64,000 nt of DNA. Source: Bradyrhizobium sp. CER78 (GTDB lineage: Bacteria > Pseudomonadota > Alphaproteobacteria > Rhizobiales > Xanthobacteraceae). A program made the position numbers and the translations under genes. Below, piece by piece: positions 43,191-52,208 of this stretch. The stretch spans positions 286,129 through 350,128 of the forward strand of contig NZ_JARVWP010000009.1 of NCBI RefSeq assembly GCF_029846235.1, read 5' to 3'. The notes under the pieces are model-generated. The model worked only from the letters and a program-made list of their open reading frames with translations. It had not been told where the DNA came from and did no database searches. Each line of letters opens with the position of its first letter. The stretch's first letter is position 1.

Positions 43191-43373
43191 GTGAACACGA
43201 CACGCCCCACACCGCCAGAACTCGCCCAGACCACCCGCCAGCATGCGGCAGCGATACCTCCGCAGCTCGCCGAGACGATGGCCGAGAATGCTCGCCTCAA
43301 GACGATCGCCATTAACGTCATGCTCGAGATCGCAGCGCTCCGGGAACGGTTGCCGCCGCCGGCCGGCGAGTAG
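43191..43373 (+). CDS. small hypothetical protein
   Basis: 60 residues, MNTTRPTPPELAQTTRQHAA with a helical rest (LKTIAINVMLEIAALRERLP). It has no signal peptide. Family not recognised. Support is weak: start codon and a helix-forming sequence only. Confidence 0.4.
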   Translation: MNTTRPTPPELAQTTRQHAAAIPPQLAETMAENARLKTIAINVMLEIAALRERLPPPAGE

Positions 43374-43555
43374 GCGCACAGGCGGGATATCAGACCAGAG
43401 CGCAGCCGGCCGTTGGCTCTCGCGCCTCGCCGTCGGGTTATGCGCATCCCGACAATTTGTCGCAATCCGTAATCTGTTTGCACATTCATCTCGTTTAGGT
43501 TGAGCGCGTGCCCTGATCGCTACCCAACAAGAATTTGCATTCGAGGGAGCCTCAC

Positions 43556-43867
43556 TTGAAAGAATTGAAGATGCTCGGCGCCTTGATTGGCGGCGCCGTG
43601 CTCGGCGTCGGCGTGTCGTTTCCGCTCATCATGGCGTATGTCTTTATCTATGGGGGCGTCTATAGCGTCTTGCCCTGGTTGGCGCCCGATCCGTCCGCAA
43701 AGGGGATACTGCCGTTCCTGCTCGTCCTTTATGCGATCTGGTTCGCCGCCCTTATGCTGTTCGTGAGGAAGGCCGGCGAGTTTCGGGCGATCCATTTGTT
43801 CTGGGTCATCCTGCCATGGCCCTCCATTGTGATCCTGCACATGTGGTCGTCGTCGAGCGTCATCTGA
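43556..43867 (+). CDS. hypothetical integral membrane protein
   Basis: About 103 residues with three hydrophobic segments (LGALIGGAVLGVGVSFPLIM, GILPFLLVLYAIWFAALMLF, LFWVILPWPSIVILHMW). The start is uncertain: TTG 43,556 follows GAGGGAG, ATG 43,571 is the first ATG. No family recognised. Confidence 0.55.
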   Translation: MKELKMLGALIGGAVLGVGVSFPLIMAYVFIYGGVYSVLPWLAPDPSAKGILPFLLVLYAIWFAALMLFVRKAGEFRAIHLFWVILPWPSIVILHMWSSSSVI

Positions 43868-43931
43868 CGCTGCCGGATTCGCCCGACGCCGGCCGCGCGA
43901 CGGGCGCGGCCCGCTTCATGCCCTCGCCGCA

Positions 43932-44258
43932 TCAATAGATGCAGACGTGATTGGCATCGAACGTGACCGGAAAATTGTGCGATCGATACGTCGAAAAACT
44001 CGTTGGGCGCCTTCGAATCCTTTCCCCACCAGAATGTGAAAGGTTGGCTCGAATTGGCGGCGATCGTTGAGGTGCCTTGCTTGTGGTCGATGTTGGCCAT
44101 GATGTCGGGGTCCTTCGTTTTCCATTCGTCGCTCCGATGCGACGCCCCAACCATGATGCGCCGCGCGCACACGCCGTGAGCTGCATCACGCTGCTTTGCA
44201 GCCCGTGCAATTCAGTCAACGCACCGCCCTTGATGAAAATTTGAATCGTGCGCGACAT
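43932..44258 (-). pseudogene. frameshifted hypothetical protein
   Basis: Three overlapping minus-strand pieces seem to be one ~105-residue protein: MSRTIQIFIKGGALTELHGL, then (another frame) RRIMVGASHRSDEWKTKDPD and QPFTFWWGKDSKAPNEFFDV, then back to HNFPVTFDANHVCIY and a stop. Two single-base indels are needed to join them. No family recognised. Either a decaying gene or sequencing errors. Confidence 0.5.
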
Positions 44259-44359
44259 CGACCATTTGCCATGCTCAGGCGCGCACGCGTTCGCGACGCA
44301 ACCATTCCGCTCAAGCTTCGGTTTTTGCCCCGGTTAGACGCAACACGGAGGCAAACCAC

Positions 44360-44545
44360 ATGAGCGACCCGAATGCTTATGCTGATCAGTATCAGGCCAT
44401 GGGACAGGGCACTGCTCCTGGCGGCGCTTCTGGATCAAGCAGCTCCGGATCATCAGGACGATCGGCGGGTGGCGGCGGCGCGGATGCCGGAAGCGGCGGC
44501 TCTTCGTCGGGCGGCATGACGGGATCATCGGGTCCGAGGCCGTAA
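44360..44545 (+). CDS. small Ser/Gly-rich hypothetical protein
   Basis: 61 residues, MSDPNAYADQYQAMGQGTAP and then a long Ser/Gly stretch. GGAGGCAAACCAC precedes the ATG. The low-complexity part could be a linker to the next reading frame at 44,575, which lies in a different frame with an overlap of coding potential; the two may be one broken gene. Confidence 0.45.
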   Translation: MSDPNAYADQYQAMGQGTAPGGASGSSSSGSSGRSAGGGGADAGSGGSSSGGMTGSSGPRP

Positions 44546-44574
44546 CGCATCTCGGCGCCGACCTCACCGACACC

Positions 44575-44838
44575 GTGCATGCGCTCGATGCCGTGGCGGC
44601 CGCTCTGCTCACCGGTGTGGTCAATGGAAAGGACGACCCGACCAATCCGGTCGACAATCTGATCCACGATCTCGGTCACGACCTGCAAAGCCTGCCGATC
44701 GCGACCGTGAATGGCGGCAACATTGCCTTAGGCAATACGGCGAGCGCGCCTGTCGATGTCGATACTGTGGTCCATGATCTGATCCCGATCACTGGCGATC
44801 ACGGCATCCTCAACAGTCACGGTGCGCATATCCTCTAA
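44575..44838 (+). CDS. hypothetical protein
   Basis: 87 residues from a GTG, VHALDAVAAALLTGVVNGKD with a Gly/Asn/Val-rich rest (PIATVNGGNIALGNTASAPV). No signal peptide in this frame. Sequence in the same frame upstream (GSEAVTHLGADLTDTVHAL) is also plausible protein, so the true start may be further up and join the Ser/Gly-rich gene. Family unknown. Confidence 0.45.
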   Translation: MHALDAVAAALLTGVVNGKDDPTNPVDNLIHDLGHDLQSLPIATVNGGNIALGNTASAPVDVDTVVHDLIPITGDHGILNSHGAHIL

Positions 44839-44917
44839 GAGTACGCGCAATGCGGCCCCGGAAACGTCTCCGCGTTCCCGGGGCCGTTTCGTTGTCGATG
44901 CATGGAAAAGCCGGTGA

Positions 44918-45697
44918 TCACTCCGGCCGTCCCGCGGCGTTGATGATCAGCCGCGCGATAGGATCGGGCTGCGAGATCAGCGCCAGATGGCTGGCCTTCA
45001 CCTCGATCGTGGTGGCGCCCATCCGCTTCGCCATGAAGCGTTCGAGATCCGGATTGATGGTGCGGTCCTCGGTCGAGACCGCGTAATAGCTCGGCTTGCT
45101 GCGCCAGGCCGCATGGCTGGTCCTGCCGGCGAGCAGTTGCTTGTGGAACGGCTGCTGCACGGCATAGAGCACCTTCGCCTTGGCCTCCGGCAGGTCGCCG
45201 GCGAAATCGCGCAGGAACGCGGCTTCACTCAGCCGGCCCTCGTCTCCGTCGAACACGATGCCGGCGCTTGCCGGCGGCGTCGGATAGGTTTTTGCCAATG
45301 CGGTGTAGTCCTCGTCCGCATCGGGTGCGCGCGCGGCGACATACACCAGCGCCGAAACATTCGGATGCACGCCGGCCTCGGTGACGATCATTCCGGAGAA
45401 GGAATGGCCGACCAGAACGGTCGGACCATCCTGGCGATCGAGCACGCGCTGCGCCGATGCGACCGCTTCCGGCAGCGTGGTCAACGGATTTTGCACCGAT
45501 GTCACATTGAGCCCGGCCGTCTGCAATCGCGGAATGACCTCGGACCAGCAGGAGCCGTCGGCGAACAGGCCATGCACCAGCACGACGTTGCGCGCCTGCA
45601 CTGGCGGCGTGGTTGCGGCCATGCCGCGCGAGGACACCAGTGAAGCTGCCGCGCCGGCAAGCAGGGCGGTCGAGAAAGTGCGTCTGTTCATCATCAT
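44918..45697 (-). CDS. exported alpha/beta hydrolase
   Basis: 259 residues with a twin-arginine-like signal (MMMNRRTFSTALLAGAAASL) and an alpha/beta hydrolase domain: oxyanion segment LVHGLFADGSCW, nucleophile elbow GHSFSG, and catalytic His in EVKASHLALISQPD. It resembles the salicylate/methyl-ester esterase-like bacterial hydrolases. Substrate unknown. The 45,698-46,240 gap upstream has repeats only. Confidence 0.83.
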   Translation of the reverse strand: MMMNRRTFSTALLAGAAASLVSSRGMAATTPPVQARNVVLVHGLFADGSCWSEVIPRLQTAGLNVTSVQNPLTTLPEAVASAQRVLDRQDGPTVLVGHSFSGMIVTEAGVHPNVSALVYVAARAPDADEDYTALAKTYPTPPASAGIVFDGDEGRLSEAAFLRDFAGDLPEAKAKVLYAVQQPFHKQLLAGRTSHAAWRSKPSYYAVSTEDRTINPDLERFMAKRMGATTIEVKASHLALISQPDPIARLIINAAGRPE

Positions 45698-45933
45698 GAC
45701 AAGGGCTCGGATGGAGGAAGTGGCGAAGCGCGCTCACCTGCGGCGAGCGGACAACCTCTCCTACGTACGCAACCGCGCCTGGTTACGCGCCGCGCCGCTC
45801 TGAGCGCGGAGATCAAGGATAGTTGAACAGGCGGGAAGATCGACGATCGTTCACGTTCCGTGGGGCGCAGTCGAGATTGTGGAAGCGTGTGCTTCAGATC
45901 GAACATCTCGCTTGGGGCTCTCCCCTCTCCCCG

Positions 45934-46058
45934 CCCTCCCCCGCAAGGGGGGAGGGAGCCTGACTAGAGTGCTCACCTCACTTGGCGCGAGTCATTACAC
46001 ATCCGATTTGTGAGAGACGTACCGGCGAGCGGGTTCCCTCCCCCCTTGCGGGGGAGGG
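45934..46058. repeat. inverted C-rich/G-rich intergenic repeats
   Basis: Two copies of a CCCTCCCCC...GGGGGAGGG palindrome (45,934-45,958 and 46,034-46,058) in the stretch 45,698-46,240. Such elements recur in Bradyrhizobium intergenic DNA. Confidence 0.6.
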
Positions 46059-46240
46059 TTAGGGAGGGGGGTACCGCTTGCTCCGCTGCGAGATATGTGC
46101 GCCGGAGGGCACCAGCCAGCCCCGTGTTCCCGGCCGTTCCAACGAGATTCGTATTGAACGCTTGGGCTTAGGCAAATTTTAAACCGGGAGGCGTAGGTTA
46201 CCAATCGCGAGTTCAGTGGTTGAGAGTTTGTGAGTACGCC

Positions 46241-46516
46241 ATGACAGAACCCCATCGCCCGAGGGTGAAATACGTCATCGGGCCTGACGGCAGCCCGTTA
46301 ACGATTGCGGATTTGCCGGCCCCCGGTACCAAACGGTGGGTCATCCGCCGCAAGGCCGAAGTCGTCGCTGCGGTCCGCGGCGGCCTGCTCTCCCTCGAGG
46401 AGGCCTGCAGCCGCTACACGTTGACCGTCGATGAATTCCTTTCCTGGCAGTTCTCGATCGACCAGCATGGTCTGGCCGGACTGCGCACCACCCGGATCCA
46501 GCAGTACCGGCAGTAA
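46241..46516 (+). CDS. sciP: CtrA inhibitor SciP (DUF1153)
   Basis: 91 residues from MTEPHRPRVKYVIGPDGSPL, DUF1153 along the whole length (TKRWVIRRKAEVVAAVRGGL, LTVDEFLSWQFSIDQHGLAG). In Caulobacter SciP binds CtrA-bound promoters and turns off flagellar and cell-cycle genes. Its place beside fliF with CtrA-like sites in between is in keeping with that role. Confidence 0.92.
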   Translation: MTEPHRPRVKYVIGPDGSPLTIADLPAPGTKRWVIRRKAEVVAAVRGGLLSLEEACSRYTLTVDEFLSWQFSIDQHGLAGLRTTRIQQYRQ

Positions 46517-46544
46517 ATCCCGTCAATACAAGTGGCATTTGACG

Positions 46545-46579
46545 AAAACCGGCTTCGCCCCGCGAAGCCGGTTTTTTTC
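46545..46579 (+). terminator. rho-independent terminator after sciP
   Basis: AACCGGCTTCGC, loop CCC, GCGAAGCCGGTT followed by a T-run: a 12 bp perfect hairpin, 30 nt after sciP. Confidence 0.9.
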
Positions 46580-46603
46580 ATGTCCGCGATTTTGCCGCGG
46601 TCC

Positions 46604-46620
46604 TTAACCTTCGTTAACCA
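46604..46620 (+). promoter_or_regulatory. CtrA-like site before fliF
   Basis: TTAACCTTCGTTAACCA: two TTAACC half-sites with 4-bp core spacing of N6 (consensus TTAA-N7-TTAA) and the known half-site TTAACCAT. About 70 bp before the fliF start. Confidence 0.45.
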
Positions 46621-46690
46621 TATGGAAACCATACCCTAGGCAATATTTGCCCAGTCGGACCCGCGTGGGCCGAATCCCTGGGGGCCGTTG

Positions 46691-48319
46691 GTGCAAAGTC
46701 TGGTTGCTTTCCTGAGAGGTCTTGGTGCGGCCCGCCTCGCGGCCATGGTTGCGGTCACCGCGGCCCTGATCGGCTTCTTCGCCTTCGTCATCATGCGCGT
46801 CACCACGCCGCAGATGACCACCCTCTTCACCGACCTGTCGACCGAGGATTCCTCGGCCATTATCAAGGAGCTGGAGCGCCAGGCGATCCCGTTCGAGCTG
46901 CGCAATGACGGTGCCGCGATCATGGTGCCGAAGGACAAGGTGACGCGGCTCAGAATGAAGCTCGCCGAGGGCGGCATCCCCAAAGGCGGCGGCGTAGGCT
47001 ACGAGATCTTCGACAAGTCGGACGCCTTGGGCACCACGAGCTTCGTCCAGAACATCAATCATTTGCGCGCGCTGGAGGGCGAGCTCGCCCGCACCATCCG
47101 CGCCATCGACCGCGTCCAGGCCGCGCGCGTCCACCTCGTGCTGCCGGAAAAGCCGTTGTTCTCGCGCGAGACGCCGGAGCCGTCGGCCTCGATCGTGCTC
47201 AGGGTGCGCGGTTCGCTGGAGCCGCAGCAGATCCGCGCGATCCGCCACGTCGTCGCCTCCGCCGTCAACGGGCTGAAGCCGCAGCGGGTCTCGATCGTCG
47301 ACGAGGCCGGCCAGTTGCTCGCCGACGGCGCCCAATCCGACGCCGATGCCGCGGTCGGCGACGAGCGCCGCGCCGCCTTCGAGAAGCGGATGCGCAAGCA
47401 GGTCGAGGACATCGTCTCCTCGGTGGTCGGCGCCGGGCGCGCCCGCGTCCAGCTCTCCGCTGACTTCGACTACAACAAGATCACCCAGACCTCGGACAAG
47501 TTCGACCCCGAGGGCCGCGTGCTGCGCTCGACCCAGACCCGCGAGGAATCGAGCCTCACCGCCGACAATTCCGGTCAGGTCACCGTCGCCAACGAGCTGC
47601 CGGGCAACCAGAACCAGGACAACGCCGCCCGCGCCCGCGACCAGAGCAAGAAGAGCGAGGAAACCAACAATTACGAGATTTCCCGCACCACCAAGACCGA
47701 GGTGACCGAGGCCGGCCGCGTCAACCGCATCTCGGTCGCGGTGCTGGTCGACGGTGCCTACTCCAAGAACGAAAAAGGCGAGATGGTCTACCAGGACCGC
47801 ACCAAGGAGCAGCTCGACCGCATCGCCGCCCTGGTTCGCTCCGCGATCGGCTTCGACCAGAAGCGCGGCGACCAGGTCGAGGTCGTGAACCTGCGCTTCG
47901 CCGAGCCGCCCGCCTCGCAGCCGATCACCGAGCCGACCGGCCTGCTCGGCATGCTGCAATTCACCAAGGATGACGTGATGTACGTCATCGAGCTCGGCGT
48001 CATGATGATGCTCGGCCTGGTCGTGCTGTTCATGGTGGTCCGCCCGCTGGTCAAGCGCATCGTCGCCGCCGACGTCATTCCGGCGCTGGCAGGTGGCGGC
48101 GTGCCGGCGCTGGCCGAAGCCAATGCCGAGAGCGCTGGTGCGACCGGCCAGGCGCTGATTCCGGCCGGCAGCGGCGCGGCGCAATTGATCGACGTCGCCC
48201 AGATCCAGGGCCAGGTCCACGCCCAGGCCGTGCACCGGGTCGGCGAACTCGCCGAGCGCAATCCGAACGAGACCGTCTCCATCGTCCGTCAATGGCTGAG
48301 CGAGCCGGTAGAGAACTGA
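46691..48319 (+). CDS. fliF: flagellar MS-ring protein FliF
   Basis: 542 residues from GTG 46,691. Two transmembrane helices (RLAAMVAVTAALIGFFAFVI and VIELGVMMMLGLVVLFMVV) flank the periplasmic ring domains (SALGTTSFVQNINHLRALEG-like region, EPSASIVLRVRG), and a C-terminal cytoplasmic FliG-binding tail ends it. It starts the fliF-fliG-fliH-fliN-flbD operon, under a CtrA-like site. Confidence 0.95.
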   Translation: MQSLVAFLRGLGAARLAAMVAVTAALIGFFAFVIMRVTTPQMTTLFTDLSTEDSSAIIKELERQAIPFELRNDGAAIMVPKDKVTRLRMKLAEGGIPKGGGVGYEIFDKSDALGTTSFVQNINHLRALEGELARTIRAIDRVQAARVHLVLPEKPLFSRETPEPSASIVLRVRGSLEPQQIRAIRHVVASAVNGLKPQRVSIVDEAGQLLADGAQSDADAAVGDERRAAFEKRMRKQVEDIVSSVVGAGRARVQLSADFDYNKITQTSDKFDPEGRVLRSTQTREESSLTADNSGQVTVANELPGNQNQDNAARARDQSKKSEETNNYEISRTTKTEVTEAGRVNRISVAVLVDGAYSKNEKGEMVYQDRTKEQLDRIAALVRSAIGFDQKRGDQVEVVNLRFAEPPASQPITEPTGLLGMLQFTKDDVMYVIELGVMMMLGLVVLFMVVRPLVKRIVAADVIPALAGGGVPALAEANAESAGATGQALIPAGSGAAQLIDVAQIQGQVHAQAVHRVGELAERNPNETVSIVRQWLSEPVEN

Positions 48320-48320
48320 C

Positions 48321-49406
48321 ATGGCCGCCGTACCCCAGACCACCAACGCCAACGACATCGCCACCGTCCTCTCGACGCTGGCGAACCGGCAGAGCGCACG
48401 GCCCAAGGGCAAGCCGTTGCCCGGCCCGAAGCGCGCCGCGATCCTGATGCTCGCGCTCGGCGAGCAATACGGCGGCAAGATCTGGTCGATGCTCGACGAC
48501 GAGGAGGTCCGCGAGCTGTCGGTGCACATGTCGACGCTCGGCACCGTCGAGGCCGACGTGGTCGAGGATTTGATGCTGGAATTCGTCTCGCGGATGTCGG
48601 CCTCCGGCGCGCTGATGGGCAATTTCGACGCCACCGAACGGCTGCTGCAGCAATACCTGCCGGCCGAGCGCGTCACCGGCATCATGGACGAGATCCGCGG
48701 TCCCGCCGGCCGCAACATGTGGGAGAAGCTCTCCAACGTGCAGGAAGAGGTGCTCGCCAACTACCTCAAGAACGAGTACCCGCAGACCATCGCAGTGGTG
48801 CTGTCGAAGCTGAAGCCGGAGCATGCCGCGCGCGTGCTGGCGATCCTGCCCGAGGACATCGCCCTCGACGTGGTCGGCCGCATGCTGCGCATGGAGGCGG
48901 TGCAGAAGGAAGTGATCGAGCGCGTCGAGCAGACGCTGCGCACCGAGTTCATGTCGAACCTGTCGCAGACCCGGCGCCGCGACGCCCATGAGGTGATGGC
49001 CGAGATCTTCAACAATTTCGACCGCCAGACCGAGACCCGCTTCATCACCTCGCTGGAAGAAGAGAACCGCGAATCCGCCGAGCGCATCAAGGCGCTGATG
49101 TTCACCTTCGACGACCTGATCAAGCTGGATTCCGCCTCGGCCCAGACGCTGATGCGCAACATCGACAAGGACAAGCTCGGCGTCGCGCTGAAGAGCGCCA
49201 ACGAGGAGGTGCGCAGCTTCTTCCTCGGCAATATGTCCTCGCGCGCCGGCAAGATGCTGATGGACGACATGGCCGCGATGGGCCCGGTGCGCCTGCGCGA
49301 CGTCGACGAGGCGCAGGCGCTGCTCGTCAACCTCGCCAAGGACCTCGCCGCCCGCGGCGAGATCACCCTGACCAAGAACCGCGCCGACGACGAGCTGGTG
49401 TACTGA
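48321..49406 (+). CDS. fliG: flagellar motor switch protein FliG
   Basis: 361 residues with three FliG domains; the C-terminal torque-generating domain is seen in EEVRSFFLGNMSSRAGKMLM and charged residues before it. It sits 1 nt after fliF and links the MS ring to the switch. Its stop overlaps the fliH start (TGATG). Confidence 0.95.
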   Translation: MAAVPQTTNANDIATVLSTLANRQSARPKGKPLPGPKRAAILMLALGEQYGGKIWSMLDDEEVRELSVHMSTLGTVEADVVEDLMLEFVSRMSASGALMGNFDATERLLQQYLPAERVTGIMDEIRGPAGRNMWEKLSNVQEEVLANYLKNEYPQTIAVVLSKLKPEHAARVLAILPEDIALDVVGRMLRMEAVQKEVIERVEQTLRTEFMSNLSQTRRRDAHEVMAEIFNNFDRQTETRFITSLEEENRESAERIKALMFTFDDLIKLDSASAQTLMRNIDKDKLGVALKSANEEVRSFFLGNMSSRAGKMLMDDMAAMGPVRLRDVDEAQALLVNLAKDLAARGEITLTKNRADDELVY

Positions 49407-50029
49407 TGGCCGCACCCGCAAAATTCCTGTTCGACACCGACTTCTCGGCCCCCGACCGCGCCCGCGAGCGCGCGCCGACGCCCGCCGAGGTTGCCCAGAA
49501 GGTCGCCGACGCCGAAGCGCGGGCCTATCGCGCCGGCTATGAAGCCGCGCTGCGCGAGGCCAAGGTCGAGAGCGACCGCCGCATGGCGCAGGCGCTGGAA
49601 GAGATCGGCGCCGCGATCAAGGGCATCGCTGCGCGCTTTGCCGGCATCGAGACGCGGATGGAGACCGAGGCCGTCGATGTCGCGGTCGCGGTCGCCCGCA
49701 AGCTCTGCGCCGAACTGATCGCGCGCGAGCCGCTCGGCGAGATCACCGCGCTGGTCTCCGACTGCTTCTCGCATCTGGTGGCAACCCCGCATCTCGTGGT
49801 CCGCATCAACGACGCGCTCTATGAGGCGGCGCACCACAACATCGAGCAGATGGCGGCGCATTCCGGTTTCCAGGGCCGGCTGGTGATCCTGGCCGAGCCG
49901 ACCATTGCGACCGGCGACTGCCGGATCGAATGGGCCGATGGTGGCGTGGTGCTGGAGCGCGCCGCGATCGAAGGCAAGATCAACGAACTCGTCGGGCGCT
50001 ATCTGGCGTCCCGCGGCGAGGCTGGCTGA
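49406..50029 (+). CDS. fliH: flagellar export ATPase regulator FliH
   Basis: 207 residues with an Ala/Glu-rich N-terminal coiled coil (EVAQKVADAEARAYRAGYEA) and the FliH/HrpE C-terminal domain with a conserved GDCRIEWADGGVVLERAAIE. It links the export ATPase to the switch. Coding overlaps fliG by the usual TGATG. Confidence 0.88.
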   Translation: MAAPAKFLFDTDFSAPDRARERAPTPAEVAQKVADAEARAYRAGYEAALREAKVESDRRMAQALEEIGAAIKGIAARFAGIETRMETEAVDVAVAVARKLCAELIAREPLGEITALVSDCFSHLVATPHLVVRINDALYEAAHHNIEQMAAHSGFQGRLVILAEPTIATGDCRIEWADGGVVLERAAIEGKINELVGRYLASRGEAG

Positions 50030-50049
50030 ACGCGATTGAGGGCTGAACC

Positions 50050-50400
50050 ATGAGCGACACCGACACCCAAGTCCCGCTTCCCGATCTCAACACCGCCGAC
50101 GCGCCCGGGATCGACGACATCGGCTACAACGAGGACGAAAATGCCGCGCGCATCGCGGCCGACCTCGAGGCCGTGTTCGACGTGCCGGTGCAGGTCTCGG
50201 CCGTGCTCGGCCGCTCCAAGATGGACGTCGGCGACCTCCTGAAGCTCGGACCGGGCACCGTGCTCGAACTCGACCGCCGCGTCGGCGAAGCGATCGACAT
50301 CTACGTCAACAACCGCCTGGTGGCGCGTGGCGAAGTAGTGCTGGTGGAAGACAAGCTCGGCGTGACCATGACCGAAATCATCAAGGCAGAACGCTCTTAA
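50050..50400 (+). CDS. fliN: flagellar motor switch protein FliN
   Basis: 116 residues; the SpoA/FliN domain starts at VPVQVSAVLGRSKMDVGDLL and runs to VARGEVVLVEDKLGVTMTEI. It completes the C-ring with FliG and FliM. fliM is not in the window. GAGGGCTGAACC precedes the ATG. Confidence 0.95.
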   Translation: MSDTDTQVPLPDLNTADAPGIDDIGYNEDENAARIAADLEAVFDVPVQVSAVLGRSKMDVGDLLKLGPGTVLELDRRVGEAIDIYVNNRLVARGEVVLVEDKLGVTMTEIIKAERS

Positions 50401-50455
50401 ACGAATGCAACAGTAGCGCGCGGAATCTGCGCGACCAGACGAACAGGAGATCATC

Positions 50456-51841
50456 ATGCGGCTTCTCATCGTTGGCACCCTGAAGGGCCAGCTCACGACC
50501 GCGACCAAGATCGCGATGGACAACGGCGCCTCGGTGACCCACGCCGAGGCCGCCGAGCAGGCGATGAACGTGCTGCGCGGCGGCAAGGGCGCCGACCTCC
50601 TGCTGGTCGATGTCGGCCTCGACATCCGCGACCTCGTGATGCGGCTCGAAGCCGAACACATCCACGTTCCGATCGTCGCCTGCGGCATCTCAAACGACGC
50701 CCGCGCCGCGGTCGCCGCGATCCACGCCGGCGCCAAGGAATACATCCCGCTGCCGCCCGACCCCGAGCTGATCGCAGCAGTGCTGGCCGCGGTCGCCAAC
50801 GACGCCCGCGACCTGATCTATCGCGACGAGGCGATGGGCCGGGTGATCAAGCTGGCGCAGCAGATCGCCGGCTCCGACGCGTCCGTCATGATCACGGGCG
50901 AGTCCGGCACCGGCAAGGAAGTGCTGGCGCGCTATGTCCATTCCCGCTCGGCCCGCGCCAAGCGGCCGTTCATCTCGATCAACTGCGCGGCGATCCCCGA
51001 GCACCTGCTGGAATCCGAACTGTTCGGCCATGAGAAGGGCGCCTTCACGGGCGCGGTGGCACGCCGCATCGGCAAGTTCGAGGAAGCGACCGGCGGCACG
51101 CTGCTGCTCGACGAAATCTCCGAGATGGACGTCCGCCTTCAGTCGAAGCTCTTGCGCGCGATCCAGGAGCGCGTGATCGACCGCGTCGGCGGCACCAAGC
51201 CGGTCCCGGTCGACATCCGCATCATCGCGACCTCGAACCGCAATCTGTCGGAGGCCGTGCGAGAAGGCAGCTTCCGCGAGGACCTGTTGTTCCGCCTCAA
51301 CGTCGTCAACCTGAAGATCCCGCCGCTGCGCGACCGTCCGGCCGACATCCTCGAGCTGGCGCAGCACTTCGCCAAGAAGTACGCCGAGGCCAACGGCCTT
51401 CCGGTCCGCCCGATCTCGACCGAGGCCCGCCGCGTCCTGACCGCGAACCGCTGGCAGGGCAACGTCCGCGAGCTCGAGAACACCATCCATCGCTCGGTCC
51501 TGATGGCGCAGGGCGACGAGATCGGTCTCGACGCGATCCTGACCCCCGATGGCGATCGCCTCGACCTCGCCAAGACCGCGCCCGCGGTGGCGCACGCCAC
51601 GCTGGCCGCCGAGCAGGTCACCCGCGCGCTGGTCGGCCGCACCGTCGCCGACGTCGAACGCGACCTGATCCTGGAAACGCTGAAGCACTGCCTCGGCAAC
51701 CGCACCCATGCGGCCAACATCCTCGGCATCTCGATCCGCACGCTGCGCAACAAGCTGAACGAATATGCCGACGGCGGCATCCCGATCACCCCGGCCGGCA
51801 ACGGCGCTCCCGACTATCAGCGCATGGCGAACGCCGGGTAG
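50456..51841 (+). CDS. flbD: sigma-54 flagellar regulator FlbD
   Basis: 461 residues: a degenerate receiver (MRLLIVGTLKGQLTTATKIA, without the usual acidic pair), AAA+ with Walker A GESGTGKE and GAFTGAVARRIGKFE, and a Fis-type HTH (GNRTHAANILGISIRTLRNK). FlbD turns on late flagellar promoters such as that of fliK in Caulobacter. Its DNA-binding helix differs from that of the island regulator, so the two sigma-54 circuits should not cross. Confidence 0.93.
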   Translation: MRLLIVGTLKGQLTTATKIAMDNGASVTHAEAAEQAMNVLRGGKGADLLLVDVGLDIRDLVMRLEAEHIHVPIVACGISNDARAAVAAIHAGAKEYIPLPPDPELIAAVLAAVANDARDLIYRDEAMGRVIKLAQQIAGSDASVMITGESGTGKEVLARYVHSRSARAKRPFISINCAAIPEHLLESELFGHEKGAFTGAVARRIGKFEEATGGTLLLDEISEMDVRLQSKLLRAIQERVIDRVGGTKPVPVDIRIIATSNRNLSEAVREGSFREDLLFRLNVVNLKIPPLRDRPADILELAQHFAKKYAEANGLPVRPISTEARRVLTANRWQGNVRELENTIHRSVLMAQGDEIGLDAILTPDGDRLDLAKTAPAVAHATLAAEQVTRALVGRTVADVERDLILETLKHCLGNRTHAANILGISIRTLRNKLNEYADGGIPITPAGNGAPDYQRMANAG

Positions 51842-51883
51842 GAAAAGGAGCGGCGGCGGAGCAATCCCGTCGCCTGCCCTGCC

Positions 51884-52039
51884 TCACGAATAGCTGGGCA
51901 CGTCGGGCTTACGAAAGATCCGGATCGGATCGCCCGGCGTGATGTCGCGGCCGGTGAACGCCGCATACGCATAGAGCGCCAGATAGGCGACGGCGATTGC
52001 GCCGACGAGATAGAACAGCCAGGCTCCCAGGCGCTTCAT
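51884..52039 (-). CDS. small membrane protein
   Basis: 51 residues, MKRLGAWLFYLVGAIAVAYL, one membrane helix and a short tail (GRDITPGDPIRIFRKPDVPS). It converges with flbD. Not a recognised family. The start lies 170 nt before the lectin gene, transcribed the other way. Confidence 0.6.
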   Translation of the reverse strand: MKRLGAWLFYLVGAIAVAYLALYAYAAFTGRDITPGDPIRIFRKPDVPSYS

Positions 52040-52208
52040 CGAACCGTCACGTCTCCGAAACATCCGCGGCTTTTAGTGTGCTTGCCGGGAAAGCGCCACG
52101 GCCAACATGCCGCGCCGGCCGCCTTGCCGTTGATCCCTTGAATCTTGCGGCCAGTTGCCGTATTCAATCTCCTATTGTGCTTTTATATTTCGACAACTGG
52201 AGAGTGAT

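Noticed and set aside
44360..44838. One gene made of the Ser/Gly-rich and the Val/Asn-rich frames
   Set aside because: Possible by one indel, but both parts have own plausible starts; kept as two entries with the alternative stated.
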